The translations under genes and the position numbers were made by a program. This document shows, one piece after another, positions 52,038 to 60,762 of a stretch of DNA of 64,000 nt (position 1 is its first letter; every line of letters begins with the position of its first letter). The DNA is from Lentisphaera araneosa HTCC2155 (GTDB taxonomy: Bacteria; Verrucomicrobiota; Lentisphaeria; Lentisphaerales; Lentisphaeraceae). The notes under the pieces are model-generated. The model did not search any database. It was not told the origin of the DNA and worked only from the letters and a program-made list of their open reading frames with translations. The stretch lies in the NCBI RefSeq assembly GCF_000170755.1, contig NZ_ABCK01000001.1, positions 1 to 64,000 on the forward strand. The letters run 5' to 3'.

Positions 52038-52202
52038 TTAAAATGGTACCTGTTCCCGCTGTCCCATAGGGAGCTTATTTTCATGTGATGAGGTTGTCAT
52101 TTGAGCGGCACCTTCAATTCACTTAAGTTCCGCTCCTTTTACTGAAATAGGTAGAACGCTTAGAGACAATAGAAGTAATAATATTTGATATCTATTTATC
52201 AT
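52038..52202 (-). pseudogene. Remnant of a secreted protein gene
   Basis: A start codon 14 bp after the beta-helix stop opens a perfect signal peptide (MINRYQILLLLLSLSVLPIS) ending KGAELK-stop. The same frame continues after that stop for 26 codons, including SSHENKLPMGQREQVPF, to a TAA. It looks like the first and last pieces of a gene whose middle was deleted. The lost family is not recognised. Confidence 0.5.
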
Positions 52203-52216
52203 CTTCATCTTTTATA

Positions 52217-54484
52217 TTATTTTAATAGTGATCTTTCGTCATACGGTCCAATCAGATCGACGGGGATCTGATGCCAGGGTGAAAGGAAGTACTTAATTGA
52301 ATTCAAACTTTCACCGTGGAAGTCTTCCGGGCCGCGGATATTGGCCACGTTCATCGAGTTGGCAACACCATGCCAGTCACCGGTGCCAAACTGCTGGTTG
52401 TCGGCCAGGTAATTGCTGTGCCCCTCTCTATCCATAATATCGCGAACGCGTGGATACTTCTTCTGCCATGCCTCGGACTTCCAGTCTACGGCCTTCAACC
52501 TTTGCTGGGTATGCTTGTGATGCTTCATAGTATCCCACATCTCACGCACGCCGGTCCGGCCGCTGACTGCACGGGGCCAATCGATAATGATATTACCTTC
52601 GATATAGTTGTCCCAACCTTTGTTTATCTGTACCGCGCCAAAGAACATCCCATAACTTCCTTGACCGCCCATTCTGAAGATGTTCTCACTAATCATGAAA
52701 CCGCTGACATAATCATCTAGTCTGATGCCTGCGGCGCCCAGCTTATCCTGGTGTTCGGCGATAATGTCATCAAAGAGATTCCAGCGAATAATATTGCCTC
52801 GTGCAAGCGGGTTGGCATATATATCTATCGCTCCCTGATCACCAGATTCGTAGACACAGTTACGGAAGGTATTTAACTCTACGAGGGTATCACAAACCTG
52901 AAAACTGAGTGCGCTACTTGGAATATCTAAGAAAAGATTATGACGAACTTTGAATGCCATACCATTCAGATTTAAAGCGGGAGTATAGGTTCGATTGATG
53001 CGTGACATGCCACTGATTTGGCAATTTTCAATAATAGAATGGCCTGGAGTCAAACTTGTCGAGTCGCCCGACTTTACGATAAGCCCACCACAGCCCATAC
53101 TTGCTATTTTGCAGGAATGAATGAGTTGCTTAATTCCACCGATGCTCTTGAGTCCATATCCTGAGCAATGTTCAATATTGACTCCTTTGATCAATAGATT
53201 GTCACAATCGAGCATAATCATTGCATCACCACGAGTGTAATTGATGTTGAGGTCCCGTATCTGTAGATTGTCACAGTCTTTGGCGATGATTGGCGTGCCG
53301 AATGATGAAAGTACACATTGAGTCGGATCAAACCCAGAAGGAGGCAGGTAGTGGATAAGATTATTTTTGCTGTCAAAATGCCACTCTCCAGGTTGATCTA
53401 ACTCACATAGAGCATTGACTACTTGCCCATCTCCAAGCTTGAATCCAAACGGATGGTCTGGCGGCACAACCGTAATTTTTCCGTCTCGATGTACGCGCTC
53501 AAATTTCTGATAGGTATCAGCCCAATGAACACCAAAATAACCGTGTAGCCAAAGATCAGACTCATTGTTCCACCGCTTGAAGTAGGGGTTCGCCTTTTTA
53601 GGTTTTTTGTTGATGGGGAGCTTTGTTGTCTTGTCATTAGGCCAGCGTGCTAGGCCTTGTGCTTCACCCTTATAAAATAGTTCAGGGATAGCTAGACTGG
53701 TCGTAGTTTTTTGTGATTTGGATGTAACAACTGTACCGGGCCGTTTATCGAATACGCCGCCCATAAGCAGTTCGTGGATTTCATCAGCGCCGTTAGCTTT
53801 TATATCACAGGCTAAGACCTTAGTTTTACTTGACTCTGGTAATCTATTCAGTGCCGCTGGAGAAAGCTCCTTACTCCATTTCTTTAGCCTAAGGCCACCG
53901 CTTATTATGGCTGGATTTTGGGTGTCAGCGGAACGAATGATCAAGCCAGTATCCTGTTCATTCAACTCAAGAGTTTCTTTCTGAAGGTAAGTGCCTGATG
54001 CGAGAACGATCTCAACTGATTTTCCTTTAGACTTAGCTTTGCGTGCCGCAATTAGTGCATCGCCCAGATTATCAATTTTTCCATTGAGGGAAACATCAAT
54101 TGTTACATCAACCTTCGGTAACAACGGAATAGCAGTTCTCTGATGTCCATGGTTATTTTTCCCTTCAATTTCTGCAATCATCTCCTTAGCTGCCAGAGCG
54201 TGATGTTCCGGGACATAGGTTAGCTGATCTAAGTGTTTGAGAACTTTCATCCGGTCAGCCTGACGCGTTGTATAGGCCAATCGCAAAATTATCAAGGAAC
54301 GGAAAGGCTCATATTTTCCAGGAATTTGATCTAGTAAGTCACGGTAAGTTTCTTGAGCCTGATCTCTTGAGTTTGAGAAAAGAGCATCGGCAGCTTTAAG
54401 CTGATCTTTAAAATTATCATTCGCGGTGGCCAAGGAAATATTTCCGAATAATAATAGCAGGATTATAGAGATGTTTTTCTTCAT
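52217..54484 (-). CDS. Secreted right-handed parallel beta-helix protein (lyase-like)
   Basis: 755-aa exported protein. ATG 54484 begins a signal peptide (MKKNISIILLLLFGNISLATA); a longer frame from 54592 has none. A short helical N-terminal part (about 25-110) precedes the beta-helix domain. SLNGKIDNLGDALIAARKAK begins the fold, and repeats such as IIAKDCDNLQIRDLNI, MIMLDCDNLLIKGVNI and HSIIENCQISGM are successive coils (about 400-600). Such proteins include polysaccharide lyases and epimerases; the catalytic type is unknown. Motif A lies 121-147 bp upstream. Confidence 0.75.
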   Translation of the reverse strand: MKKNISIILLLLFGNISLATANDNFKDQLKAADALFSNSRDQAQETYRDLLDQIPGKYEPFRSLIILRLAYTTRQADRMKVLKHLDQLTYVPEHHALAAKEMIAEIEGKNNHGHQRTAIPLLPKVDVTIDVSLNGKIDNLGDALIAARKAKSKGKSVEIVLASGTYLQKETLELNEQDTGLIIRSADTQNPAIISGGLRLKKWSKELSPAALNRLPESSKTKVLACDIKANGADEIHELLMGGVFDKRPGTVVTSKSQKTTTSLAIPELFYKGEAQGLARWPNDKTTKLPINKKPKKANPYFKRWNNESDLWLHGYFGVHWADTYQKFERVHRDGKITVVPPDHPFGFKLGDGQVVNALCELDQPGEWHFDSKNNLIHYLPPSGFDPTQCVLSSFGTPIIAKDCDNLQIRDLNINYTRGDAMIMLDCDNLLIKGVNIEHCSGYGLKSIGGIKQLIHSCKIASMGCGGLIVKSGDSTSLTPGHSIIENCQISGMSRINRTYTPALNLNGMAFKVRHNLFLDIPSSALSFQVCDTLVELNTFRNCVYESGDQGAIDIYANPLARGNIIRWNLFDDIIAEHQDKLGAAGIRLDDYVSGFMISENIFRMGGQGSYGMFFGAVQINKGWDNYIEGNIIIDWPRAVSGRTGVREMWDTMKHHKHTQQRLKAVDWKSEAWQKKYPRVRDIMDREGHSNYLADNQQFGTGDWHGVANSMNVANIRGPEDFHGESLNSIKYFLSPWHQIPVDLIGPYDERSLLK

Positions 54485-54604
54485 GTTTTTCTGCTGTTTT
54501 AGAGGTTTAATATCAGTGAAATGAATCCAGCACTTTAGAAGTTTTGGGGTGAATTCAGTTAAAACTGGCTTCATTAATGATGAACACTTCAACTTTTAAT
54601 TCCC

Positions 54605-54631
54605 ATATACAGATAGAATTAAGGTATTGGA
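54605..54631 (-). promoter_or_regulatory. Motif A promoter element, copy 2 (beta-helix gene)
   Basis: TCCAATAC-N11-CTGTATAT on the minus strand. The adjoining upstream sequence (ATGAGTGAAATAAAAAA on the plus strand) is also shared with copy 1, so the two regions are related beyond the motif. Confidence 0.7.
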
Positions 54632-54800
54632 TGAGTGAAATAAAAAAATATAGAAGGTTATACTTCCCCTGTACTTGTTCCGAGTTGCTTTATTAGCGTA
54701 ACTTGATAAGGATTATTTTGTAAGCCAAGACATATTTAAAATATGTCAAGAAATGATTTTGAGTCATTAATGTTTTCTGCTTATATCAGAAATGGCGGTA

Positions 54801-54827
54801 TCCAATTCTATTTAAAAAACGGTATAT
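54801..54827 (+). promoter_or_regulatory. Motif A promoter element, copy 3 (serine hydrolase gene)
   Basis: TCCAATTC-N11-CGGTATAT followed by GGA, 45 bp upstream of the serine hydrolase start codon at 54872. It faces opposite to copy 2. Confidence 0.65.
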
Positions 54828-54871
54828 GGACATGATGACTAGAAATTTAATATAATTAAAGGAGTGCGTTT

Positions 54872-54913
54872 ATGAGATATAAAAAAATAAAAAATACGAG
54901 TTTAGCTTATTTA
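54872..54913 (+). pseudogene. 5' fragment of the interrupted serine hydrolase gene
   Basis: GGAG with 7-nt spacing precedes an ATG that encodes MRYKKIKNTSLAYL, the start of a signal peptide. The last 8 bases, CTTATTTA (54906-54913), recur at 56793-56800. The rest of the signal peptide (TLVSLGLSLSA) and the enzyme resume in the same frame at 56801, so the gene was split by an insertion. Confidence 0.85.
54906..54913. repeat. Direct repeat (target-site duplication), left copy
   Basis: CTTATTTA, identical to 56793-56800. Collapsing the two copies restores the serine hydrolase reading frame. Confidence 0.8.
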
Positions 54914-54920
54914 CGATTCA

Positions 54921-54932
54921 GTCATTTGTCCG
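54921..54932. repeat. Left terminal inverted repeat of the DUF1670 element
   Basis: GTCATTTGTCCG, the exact reverse complement of 56781-56792. Confidence 0.8.
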
Positions 54933-55015
54933 GTAAGTATCACTAGATACTAAAAAAGTGTAGTGTCCCCTTATAAATTGTTCTACCAAAAGCAAAAAAT
55001 AAGGAGCACTACACC

Positions 55016-55894
55016 ATGAGTATACAAATAGCGAACTCTCAAGAAAATCAAAGTCGTCGCCTGTCTTTAAAAACAATGAATCAGCAAATGAGTCACTTGG
55101 CGGTTCATGGAGCGGGCCTAAGTCCTTGGGAAGCCAAAGAACTGGTTCGCATGATAGATGAGGTCTATTTTTCCTACAGCCAAAAGGAACTGAAAGAAGG
55201 TCAACTCAAGTACAACTGCGTCTCGGCCAAGGAAGGTGCAGGTAAGGCACTCAAAGACTGTGAAATGATAAGCGTCACTCTAAGTGTATTCAGTGATTTT
55301 GACGAAGAAGAGTTGCCCAATAGAAAAAATAAACAACGGCAAGTTGTTCGCCGTCAGCGCAGATTAATACGTTTGAGCGAAGAGGCCCGCGATCAAGGAG
55401 GTCTATTAAGCCAGGAGGATTTGGCCAAGCTGTTGATGTGTGATACAAAAACGATCCGACGTGATGTCAAACACTTACAAGAGGAAGGTATTGTCATTCC
55501 GACGCGTGGCCAACAAAAAGATATTGGTCCTGGAGTTACACACCGTGAATTGGTCATTCGTCATTGGGTGGAAGGCAAAGAAGAAGTTGAAGTTGCGAGT
55601 GCTACAAAACATTCGATGGGCGCCGTTGAGAGTTACCTTCAAAAGTTTAAAGTTGCGGTTTACTTACGGGTAGGGAAGAGCTTCACTGACCATGAAATCG
55701 CGGTAGTTGCAGGAATCTCACAACGCGGCGTGAAGACATTCCTTAAGATTTACGACGAGTTTAAGAATAAAGATATGTTCAAACATCGTCTGGATGAAAT
55801 CCTGCTTACAGGAGATGAATACTATAAGGAAGTTGGCGAAAAAAAAGACTCACTACTGTCGAATCTATCAAATCCCGTATGGAGCAGAGCATGA
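55016..55894 (+). CDS. DUF1670 protein, first gene of the mobile element
   Basis: 292-aa cytosolic protein. The N-terminal third (MNQQMSHLAVHGAGLSPWEAKELVRMIDEVY) is family-specific. From about residue 125, LSEEARDQGGLLSQEDLAKLLMCDTKTIRRDVKHLQEEG is a clear helix-turn-helix. FTDHEIAVVAGISQRGVKTFL near 230 looks like a second. No DDE, HUH, Y- or S-recombinase motif is visible. AAGGAG precedes the ATG at 8 nt. Its stop overlaps the next start (ATGA). It is a distant paralogue of the next gene. Confidence 0.8.
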   Translation: MSIQIANSQENQSRRLSLKTMNQQMSHLAVHGAGLSPWEAKELVRMIDEVYFSYSQKELKEGQLKYNCVSAKEGAGKALKDCEMISVTLSVFSDFDEEELPNRKNKQRQVVRRQRRLIRLSEEARDQGGLLSQEDLAKLLMCDTKTIRRDVKHLQEEGIVIPTRGQQKDIGPGVTHRELVIRHWVEGKEEVEVASATKHSMGAVESYLQKFKVAVYLRVGKSFTDHEIAVVAGISQRGVKTFLKIYDEFKNKDMFKHRLDEILLTGDEYYKEVGEKKDSLLSNLSNPVWSRA

Positions 55895-56748
55895 AGACGC
55901 ATATTTCAGCGAATGAAGCAACTTACGGACCACAACAATATAAAACTTTTGCTGGAGCTTTAACAGCTTTTTTCTCTGAGGAGTGTCCGCAACTGGGAGG
56001 AATGAGGACTCGGCAAGTTTTGAGCTCAGCTATTATCTCTATGGTCAATAAATACTACCCTGAAACTTCTCATTTAAAACCGGGTCAGACGCCATGGGTG
56101 ACCACTGATAAAAATGCGACTAAATCATACGGAAAAAAGATCAGTCAAACACCTTTAGTGAGTATTATCCTAGATTTAGTACGAGCAGAAGATATTCAAG
56201 AGCGCAAAGACGGTAAGAAGCTCAGAGACATGAAAAAGGAAGCTGTTGCAAGGATGCTTAAACAAAGTTATGAGCAAGGTGGCTGTATGACCTCGGTTGA
56301 ATTAGCCATTCTTTTAAAGATCTCTCCACCAACTGTGGGTAAGTATATTAAAGAATGGGAACTGGAACACAATGAGGTTTTACCTAGAAGAGGTTCAATA
56401 CATGATATGGGGCCAACTCTCACGCACAAAAAAATCATAATAGAAAAACTTTTCATAAAGAAACTCAGCGTTCAACAAGTAAGTCGTGAGACTTATCATT
56501 CATTCCAGGCTATCCAGCGTTATATCAGCAAATTTAAACAGGTTCTTATCTGTTACAAAAAGGATATGAATATCAATGAAATCGCCAAAGTTGTTGGAAA
56601 CACGCCACGACTGATAAAAGAATACGAAGCCATTATTTTAGAGTACAAGGACCGCGGGTTTGTCTTAGAGCAAATCATCAATACGGACGCAAAGGTGGAC
56701 TCACAATACGAAACCATCATCAATGACTTGAACTCTCAGAAAAACTAA
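55891..56748 (+). CDS. DUF1670 protein, second gene of the mobile element
   Basis: 285-aa protein. I chose ATG 55891, which overlaps the upstream stop and has GGAG six bases before; ATG 55879 is an alternative. The N-terminal half (FAGALTAFFSEECPQLGGMRTRQVLSSAIISMV) is unlike the first protein. The second half aligns with it: EQGGCMTSVELAILLKISPPTVGKYIKEWE is the equivalent helix-turn-helix, MGPTLTHKK matches IGPGVTHRE, and MNINEIAKVVGNTPRLIKEY is a second one. Probably a heteromeric DNA-binding partner; catalytic residues are not recognisable. Confidence 0.8.
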   Translation: MKTHISANEATYGPQQYKTFAGALTAFFSEECPQLGGMRTRQVLSSAIISMVNKYYPETSHLKPGQTPWVTTDKNATKSYGKKISQTPLVSIILDLVRAEDIQERKDGKKLRDMKKEAVARMLKQSYEQGGCMTSVELAILLKISPPTVGKYIKEWELEHNEVLPRRGSIHDMGPTLTHKKIIIEKLFIKKLSVQQVSRETYHSFQAIQRYISKFKQVLICYKKDMNINEIAKVVGNTPRLIKEYEAIILEYKDRGFVLEQIINTDAKVDSQYETIINDLNSQKN

Positions 56749-56780
56749 ATATCTGTACGTAAGGGGACAATTACACCTCA

Positions 56781-56792
56781 CGGACAAATGAC
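56781..56792. repeat. Right terminal inverted repeat of the DUF1670 element
   Basis: CGGACAAATGAC, directly adjacent to the right direct repeat at 56793. Confidence 0.8.
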
Positions 56793-56800
56793 CTTATTTA
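56793..56800. repeat. Direct repeat (target-site duplication), right copy
   Basis: CTTATTTA, identical to 54906-54913. Confidence 0.8.
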
Positions 56801-57955
56801 ACATTAGTAAGCTTAGGACTCTCTCTTAGTGCAGTTGATGATGGTTTGGCACCTGAAGTTGTTGACCTTAATGCGAAAGATGTTTCAATGGAATGGGAGC
56901 AAAATATCCCTTACCTTGAGCACCCATATTTTAGTTCTCGGCCGATAAAAAAGGGGGATGATATTTTTGTTGGTGAACTGGGATTTGAAGGTGAGAATAA
57001 GCAGTTAATTGAATCATTTTCTAGAGCGATAGCCAAAGAATCATTTGCTGAGGGAAAGAGTAAAACCGATAGCTTGTTAATTAGTTATAAGGGGAAGCTG
57101 GTATTCGAGTCATACTATAGGCGTGGTCGTCAAAATGTGCCTCATTTTCAGATGTCGATAACCAAGTCTTATACCGCATTTGCACTTGGTCGTGCTATTC
57201 AGTTAGGCTATTTAAGTATGGATGACCTAAATAAGCCCGTAGTGAGTTTTTTAACAAAGCTTGATCCCCTAAAGTTATGTGCGGGTGCAGAGAAAATTAC
57301 TCTGGCAGAAGCTTTGAACATGACTTCAGGAATTAAACTTATAAATGATAAAATGAAGAACTATAAGACGCACCCAGAACGACTTAAAGGGCAACTGCAA
57401 GCACAGGCTTATTTGGCATGCAGTGAACAAATCCCTGCAGCCCCTAGGAAATTTTCCTATCAGCCTGCAGATCCTGCTTTAATTATGCAAGTTTTAGAAT
57501 CGGTCGTGCCAGGTACAGCCAAAGACTTTATCGAGCGAGAGCTAATGGGGAAGATGGGGATTATAAACTACTCATGGCAGTTAGATACGAGTGGTCTACC
57601 AAAATCTGCGGCTGGCTCCAGCTTTACTTCTCGTGATATGATAAAAGTAGGGACGATGGTGCTTCAAAACGGTAAATGGAAAGGAGAGCAATTGATTCCC
57701 AAAAAGTTTATTAAACGTGCTTTTAGTCCAATTACACTAAGTTATGGCTCAAATTTCTATGGCTATTTCTGTTGGTACCAAGATATTAGAGTAGGGGATC
57801 TAATTATCCCTTGTTTTCAGTTAAGAGGCGCTCTCGGGCAATATACTTTTATTTTCCCCAAACAAGAACTCGTGGTGGTCTCGACGGGACATGGAGCTAT
57901 GGGACCAATGTTGGGGGATATATCTCAAAAAATATTACCCGCTTTTATACAGTAA
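56801..57955 (+). pseudogene. Serine hydrolase (class C beta-lactamase-fold), 3' part, separated from its signal peptide
   Basis: 384 codons remain open to the stop, beginning TLVSLGLSLSAVDDG, the end of a signal peptide. Joined with 54872-54913 the gene would encode 398 aa. The active-site SxxK is in MSITKSYTAFALG; LAEALNMTSGI and the C-terminal LVVVSTGHGAMG (HxG-like) fit the beta-lactamase/6-aminohexanoate-dimer hydrolase family. A TTG at 56846 could restart translation, but without export. In this locus a secreted sugar or peptide esterase is plausible. Apart from the insertion the frame is undamaged, so the event looks recent. Confidence 0.82.
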
Positions 57956-57977
57956 GCAGAGCATAAAAGTCTATTTA

Positions 57978-58012
57978 GAAGTAAAAGTCAGTTCTGAATG
58001 ATTTTTACTTTT
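57978..58012. terminator. Possible bidirectional terminator between convergent genes
   Basis: AAGTAAAA and TTTTACTT arms (8 bp) around a 16-nt loop, A/T rich, spanning the end of the kinase gene. Weak stem, so only tentative. Confidence 0.3.
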
Positions 58013-60093
58013 GGGGGCACGCTTTCCAGAGCTTCTTTTGAGAATTGCCCTTTATGAATTACTAGTTCTTCTAATAAGTTAAGTTTATTCAATGGACTTA
58101 AGTATTGCACTGAGGTATGGCGAATGTTTAACTTAGTTAAACGTCTAGGGAGATTGCTAAGCTGGTTTACCGTTGTGTGGGATATATCAAGAGTATGAAT
58201 TTTTGATAGATATTCAAAGCCTACTTCAGTTAAGGCTGAATGACTGGCATCGACCTCTAGCAGAGGCATGCCTATAAATGAAGAAACATCAGATAGCTTG
58301 GTATGAGATATATTGATTCGAGTCGCGGGGAAGTTTCTTAGGCACTTAGCCCAGACCATTTCCTTATTATTAGAGATATCAAGATAAGTCTGCTCAGGAT
58401 TATAGTTAAAGTTTAATGCAGTCAATTTAGGGTTAAATATCTCGAGGAGTTTTTGAGTGTATTTTAATCGTAGTTTAAGTGGGCTATTTTTTTTGAAAAA
58501 AGAATAAGAAAAACCATCTAGAATAAAAGAATGATTTGAGTTGTACTTAGTATAAAGATTGCGGATTATCTCCAACTTAATATTATCAGTGAGTGATTCT
58601 TCCTGATTTAGGTGTGTATGGGCTATTTGGTAATACTTTTCAATAATACCATGACCCTTTAAACTACTGTCATTGAAACCCTGTTGCTGTAAAAAGCTCA
58701 ATGCATTAGTGAACTGAAATTGACTGACTAAAAGTCCTGCTTTAATTTCGATCGCTTGCATATTTTTAGGGTTAAGGATTAAGGCCATATTTATATTACT
58801 CTCAGCTGAATCAATCTCAGATTGATTCCACGCTTTAATACTTTTATTAATAAATTGAGGTGCAGAAGTTTTACCCCTGCGCTCACTTTCTATTTTTTCT
58901 AAACGGAACTTATCTGCCAAGTCGTGAGCTCTGCGCTCTGATTCATGTGCAGTGATGCTGGCATGTTCTGCTTTGTTTTTAGCGATATTAATATTTTTAA
59001 TAAAGAAGGAAGTTAATAAGATTAACAAAACTACAGAGCTTGCAAATATACTAGTTATTTTTTTATTTCTTTTGATAAGCAGCGTCAAGGCTTTTAAGAG
59101 AGTGGAGTCGTCGATACTAGTTAAGTAACCATCTTGATAAGCTTCTATGTCATTTTTAAGGGCATCTACACTAGAGTAGCGGTTCTTGGGATCTTTGTTC
59201 ATAGCTTTTAAACAGATGGCTTCAAGTCTTGGAGGGACAATGGTTATTTCTGATGGTTTTTTAAACTGCCCATTTGCAGTGTTTTTAAGAAGAGTTTTAA
59301 TTTCTCCTTTAAAAGGTATGTCTCCACAAAGAATGACATAGAGGGTGACTCCCAGTGAGTATATGTCAGTCCTGGTGCCATTATCAAAACAGGTAAGACC
59401 AGTCTGTTCTGGTGCCATAAAGCCTGGGGTTCCCTTTATCTTCCCATGAAGAGTCATGTTATTGAGTATATCTGAATCACTGATTGGATCCTTAGAGAAG
59501 CTTTGATCATCAATTATTTTACCAAGCCCCCAGTCGCAGACTATGACTTCACCAAATTCACCAACTTGAATATTGTCAGGCTTTAAATCTAGGTGAATTA
59601 CTCCTCTTGAATGAGCGTAAGCAACGGCGTCACAAACCTTTACGAAAATAACTAATAATTCAGCTAAACTAGACTGCTTTTTTTTAAGTTGAGAGCCAAG
59701 ATTTTCACCATTCTTTAAGTCCATGGTGAAGAAAGGCCTGCTAAATTCATTAAGGCCTATCTCATGGATTTTTATGATGTTTGGGTGATCTAATTTTGCT
59801 GTTAACCTTGCTTCTCTTAAAAAAGGCTCAAACATTTTTTTAGGTGCTGTATCATGTAATTTAGCCATTGCAATAATACGATCTGCATGTTGATCATAAA
59901 CAGAGTAAATAGTTTTCATGCCACCACGAGCTATTTCAGTAAAATCTTTATATTTAGAGGAGCACTCTAACTCATCATAGATTAATTCTGTATCGGGGAT
60001 ATTTTCTTTTTCGAAAAAAACTCTTAGTCTAGGGTCAGCATTTATGAGTGCTTTTTGAGCAGCATCTTGTGTTTCTTTTTGCGCCTTTCTCAT
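57988..60093 (-). CDS. Membrane Ser/Thr protein kinase with leucine-rich ectodomain, paired with an ECF sigma factor
   Basis: 701-aa protein: kinase domain (about 50-330) with IARGGMKTIYSVYD, IAMAKL (Lys78), catalytic HLDLKPDN (Asp169), CDWGLGK (Asp187) and GTPGFMAPEQ. One membrane segment (about 345-365) follows. The ectodomain has helical repeats, then leucine-rich-like strands (TYLDISNNKEMV, HTLDISHTTVNQL, TKLNIRHTSVQYL). The layout is the same as 38349-40346, so the two are paralogues. Starts 5 bp after the sigma gene. Likely senses an envelope signal and acts on the sigma factor (inference). Confidence 0.87.
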   Translation of the reverse strand: MRKAQKETQDAAQKALINADPRLRVFFEKENIPDTELIYDELECSSKYKDFTEIARGGMKTIYSVYDQHADRIIAMAKLHDTAPKKMFEPFLREARLTAKLDHPNIIKIHEIGLNEFSRPFFTMDLKNGENLGSQLKKKQSSLAELLVIFVKVCDAVAYAHSRGVIHLDLKPDNIQVGEFGEVIVCDWGLGKIIDDQSFSKDPISDSDILNNMTLHGKIKGTPGFMAPEQTGLTCFDNGTRTDIYSLGVTLYVILCGDIPFKGEIKTLLKNTANGQFKKPSEITIVPPRLEAICLKAMNKDPKNRYSSVDALKNDIEAYQDGYLTSIDDSTLLKALTLLIKRNKKITSIFASSVVLLILLTSFFIKNINIAKNKAEHASITAHESERRAHDLADKFRLEKIESERRGKTSAPQFINKSIKAWNQSEIDSAESNINMALILNPKNMQAIEIKAGLLVSQFQFTNALSFLQQQGFNDSSLKGHGIIEKYYQIAHTHLNQEESLTDNIKLEIIRNLYTKYNSNHSFILDGFSYSFFKKNSPLKLRLKYTQKLLEIFNPKLTALNFNYNPEQTYLDISNNKEMVWAKCLRNFPATRINISHTKLSDVSSFIGMPLLEVDASHSALTEVGFEYLSKIHTLDISHTTVNQLSNLPRRLTKLNIRHTSVQYLSPLNKLNLLEELVIHKGQFSKEALESVPPKVKIIQN

Positions 60094-60098
60094 TGTGA

Positions 60099-60686
60099 TT
60101 AAAACTCTGTTTGATTTCGAATGAAGTTTATTTCTTCATGTAATCGTTTTATGAAACGAGTTTTCATTTTGTAGACGCTATCAGTACTAATCTCCAATTT
60201 TTCAGAAATAACATCAACTGATATATTCTCAAGACTCATGCTAAAAACTTTAAATGCATTGTCTGAAAATAAAGGTTTTACTTTTTCCAGTGCCAAGGAG
60301 GATGCATAGGTTTCCCACTCGGCTTGAATATGTAATTCTAGATCGTTCTGTGAGTCTGTTTCAAGTAGTAGGCTACCTTCGGGAGCTAGCAATAGCTTTT
60401 TTCTATCACTCTTTTCTAAATGATTAATAACAGTATTACGAATAACTGTACTAAGCCATGTACGAAATTTAGCTTTTTTATGGTCATAGCTTTGTAGATT
60501 TTTCCATAATTTTATGAGGATATCTTGACGTAAATCATCACTCTCCCTTAAATCAAAAAGTAAACGATTAAGAACCATTTGAATGAAACTGTCATAATAG
60601 GTTACAAAATCTTCCCAAGCCTGCTCGTCATTTGGATCATTGGCCCTGAGTAGTAGCGTATGTCTAGTGTGATAATTATTTTTCAT
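60099..60686 (-). CDS. ECF-type RNA polymerase sigma factor
   Basis: 195-aa sigma-70 family protein. Region 2 contains FVTYYDSFIQMVLNRLL, DDLRQDILIKLWKNLQSY and FRTWLSTVIRNTVINHLEK. Region 4 contains VDVISEKLEISTDSVYKMKTRFIKRL. Paralogous to the sigma factor at 40349-40942, with the same order sigma-then-kinase. It is divergent from the GH2 gene, and the 138 bp between them hold motif A, so it may control that promoter. Confidence 0.9.
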   Translation of the reverse strand: MKNNYHTRHTLLLRANDPNDEQAWEDFVTYYDSFIQMVLNRLLFDLRESDDLRQDILIKLWKNLQSYDHKKAKFRTWLSTVIRNTVINHLEKSDRKKLLLAPEGSLLLETDSQNDLELHIQAEWETYASSLALEKVKPLFSDNAFKVFSMSLENISVDVISEKLEISTDSVYKMKTRFIKRLHEEINFIRNQTEF

Positions 60687-60762
60687 AAAAAAAACTATAA
60701 TGACCTAAGTCTAAATGCAAACTAAAAGTTAACTCAATGATAGCCTTTTGTGACACTAGGCG

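Larger units (their letters stand above)
54914..56792 (+). mobile_element. DUF1670 element: two-gene insertion element with inverted-repeat ends
   Basis: A 1879-bp segment between two CTTATTTA direct repeats. Inverted repeats GTCATTTGTCCG (54921-54932) and CGGACAAATGAC (56781-56792) mark the ends. A second inner inverted pair, GTGTAGTGTCCCCTTA (54958-54973) and its relative at 56760-56776, lies inside. The only genes are two overlapping DUF1670 paralogues. The right inverted repeat abuts the direct repeat; the left one begins 7 bp inside, so the ends are asymmetric. The segment splits a signal peptide in frame. I know of no described transposon of this type. Confidence 0.8.

Noticed and set aside
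56846-57955. Serine hydrolase as an intact gene starting at TTG 56846
   Set aside because: The frame extends upstream through a signal peptide half to the direct repeat, and the missing half is at 54872-54913. The gene is interrupted rather than naturally short.
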